NCBI RefSeq assembly: GCF_900580675.1
Contig: NZ_UTBG01000209.1
Location: forward strand, 1-32,010
DNA length: 32,010 nucleotides
Direction: 5' to 3'
From: Pseudomonas viridiflava
Lineage (GTDB): Bacteria > Pseudomonadota > Gammaproteobacteria > Pseudomonadales > Pseudomonadaceae
Shown: piece by piece, positions 31,348 through 32,010 of the stretch
Layout: each line of letters begins with the position of its first letter
Numbering within the stretch: the first letter of the stretch is position 1
Translations under genes and position numbers: made by a program
Notes under the pieces: generated by a model
Databases searched by the model: none
What the model saw: the letters and a program-made list of their open reading frames with translations, nothing else
Told to the model about the DNA's origin: nothing

Positions 31348-32010
31348 ATGCCCAATCGCCTCCCCGTTACTGTGTTGTCCGGCTTTCTCGGCGCCGGTAA
31401 AAGCACGCTGCTCAACTATGTGCTGCGCAACCGCGACAACCTGCGGGTCGCGGTGATCGTAAATGACATGAGCGAAATCAACATCGACGGCAGCGAAGTG
31501 CAGCGCGACGTCACCCTCAACCGCTCCGAAGAAAAACTGGTGGAGATGAGCAACGGCTGCATCTGCTGCACCTTGCGTGAAGACTTGCTGGAGGAGGTCG
31601 GAAAACTCGCCAAGGAGGGTCGGTTTGATTACTTGTTGATCGAGTCCACTGGCATTTCCGAACCCTTGCCCGTGGCCGAAACCTTCACCTTTCGCGACGA
31701 AAACGAGCAAAGCCTGGCCGACATCGCACGCCTGGACACCATGGTCACCGTGGTCGACGGCATGAACTTCCTGCTCGACTACCAGGCTGCCGACAGCCTG
31801 GCCTCGCGGGGTGAAACCCTCGGCGAAGAGGACGAACGCTCGATCACCGACCTGTTGATCGAGCAGATCGAATTTGCCGACGTGATCCTGATCAGCAAGA
31901 TCGACCTGATCAGCAGCCATGAGCGTGAGGAGCTGATGGCGGTCCGCGGGCGCCTGAATGCCCAGGCGAAAATAATCCCGATAGTCATGGGTAAAGTGCC
32001 GCTGGACAAG
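31348..32010 (+). CDS. zigA: Zinc-regulated COG0523 GTPase/metallochaperone ZigA (partial, runs off the right edge)
   Basis: The first 221 codons of a G3E-family GTPase thought to deliver zinc to client proteins under shortage. Walker A is GFLGAGKST (residues 12-20), the hallmark metal-binding CxCC is Cys71-Ile-Cys73-Cys74 in SNGCICCTLRED, Walker B/switch is LLIESTGISEP and the guanine-specificity motif appears as LISKIDLIS. The reading frame is open to the last base; full-length family members are about 400 residues, so roughly half is missing, including the C-terminal CobW_C domain and any histidine-rich tail. The ATG at 31348 is the only sensible start. A perfect Zur box overlapping its promoter supports the ZigA assignment over other COG0523 subgroups. 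Confidence 0.92.
   Translation, partial: MPNRLPVTVLSGFLGAGKSTLLNYVLRNRDNLRVAVIVNDMSEINIDGSEVQRDVTLNRSEEKLVEMSNGCICCTLREDLLEEVGKLAKEGRFDYLLIESTGISEPLPVAETFTFRDENEQSLADIARLDTMVTVVDGMNFLLDYQAADSLASRGETLGEEDERSITDLLIEQIEFADVILISKIDLISSHEREELMAVRGRLNAQAKIIPIVMGKVPLDK

Overview
The window reads as chromosomal DNA of a Pseudomonas of the fluorescens/putida type. This rests on high G+C, third-position G/C bias that produces long antisense shadow frames, fluorescens-type REP doublets (REPINs), and familiar gene orders such as yfhM-pbpC, cfaB beside a cardiolipin synthase, and folE2 beside an amiA-type amidase and zigA. About 22 genes fill nearly all of it. I see no rRNA, tRNA, CRISPR array, insertion sequence or prophage gene.

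Layout. (1) 136-408: a small membrane protein, minus strand. (2) 594-8679, minus: a periplasmic defence and repair pair, a bacterial alpha-2-macroglobulin with an intact thioester (yfhM) overlapping penicillin-binding protein 1C (pbpC). (3) 8972-14658, minus: a six-gene lipid cluster matching the enterobacterial ynbABCD set (CDP-alcohol phosphotransferase, hydrolase-methyltransferase fusion, PAP2-dual-specificity phosphatase fusion, CDP-diglyceride synthetase), plus a PlsC-type acyltransferase and a small membrane protein. Its product is not known to me. (4) 14979-20793, plus: three SPFH (HflK/HflC-like) membrane proteins followed by an HmtA-like metal P-type ATPase, tightly coupled, with a Zur-like site just upstream. 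(5) 20906-23663: cfaB and a cardiolipin synthase, convergent around a REPIN. (6) 23785-24306: a secreted DUF3617 protein. (7) 24303-32010: a zinc-starvation island. A six-gene minus-strand operon encodes GTP cyclohydrolase IB (folE2), an ABC zinc importer (ATPase, permease, binding protein), a gamma-class carbonic anhydrase and a dihydroorotase paralogue. Divergent to it lie an AmiA-type amidase, a small secreted protein, and the zinc GTPase zigA, which runs off the right edge.

Two perfect Zur-type palindromes, GTTATA-N-TATAAC, sit in the folE2/amiA and small-protein/zigA intergenic regions. A third, imperfect copy (GTTATA-T-CGTAAC) precedes the SPFH/P-type ATPase operon. I infer that regions 4 and 7 belong to one zinc-limitation response: importing zinc through two transporter types, replacing zinc enzymes with paralogues, and moving metal with a COG0523 chaperone.

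The best candidate for an under-described system is the SPFH x3 + P-type ATPase operon. One SPFH protein begins with a 12-histidine tail read from a TTG start. The ynb-type lipid cluster is the second candidate. Three REPINs mark operon boundaries.
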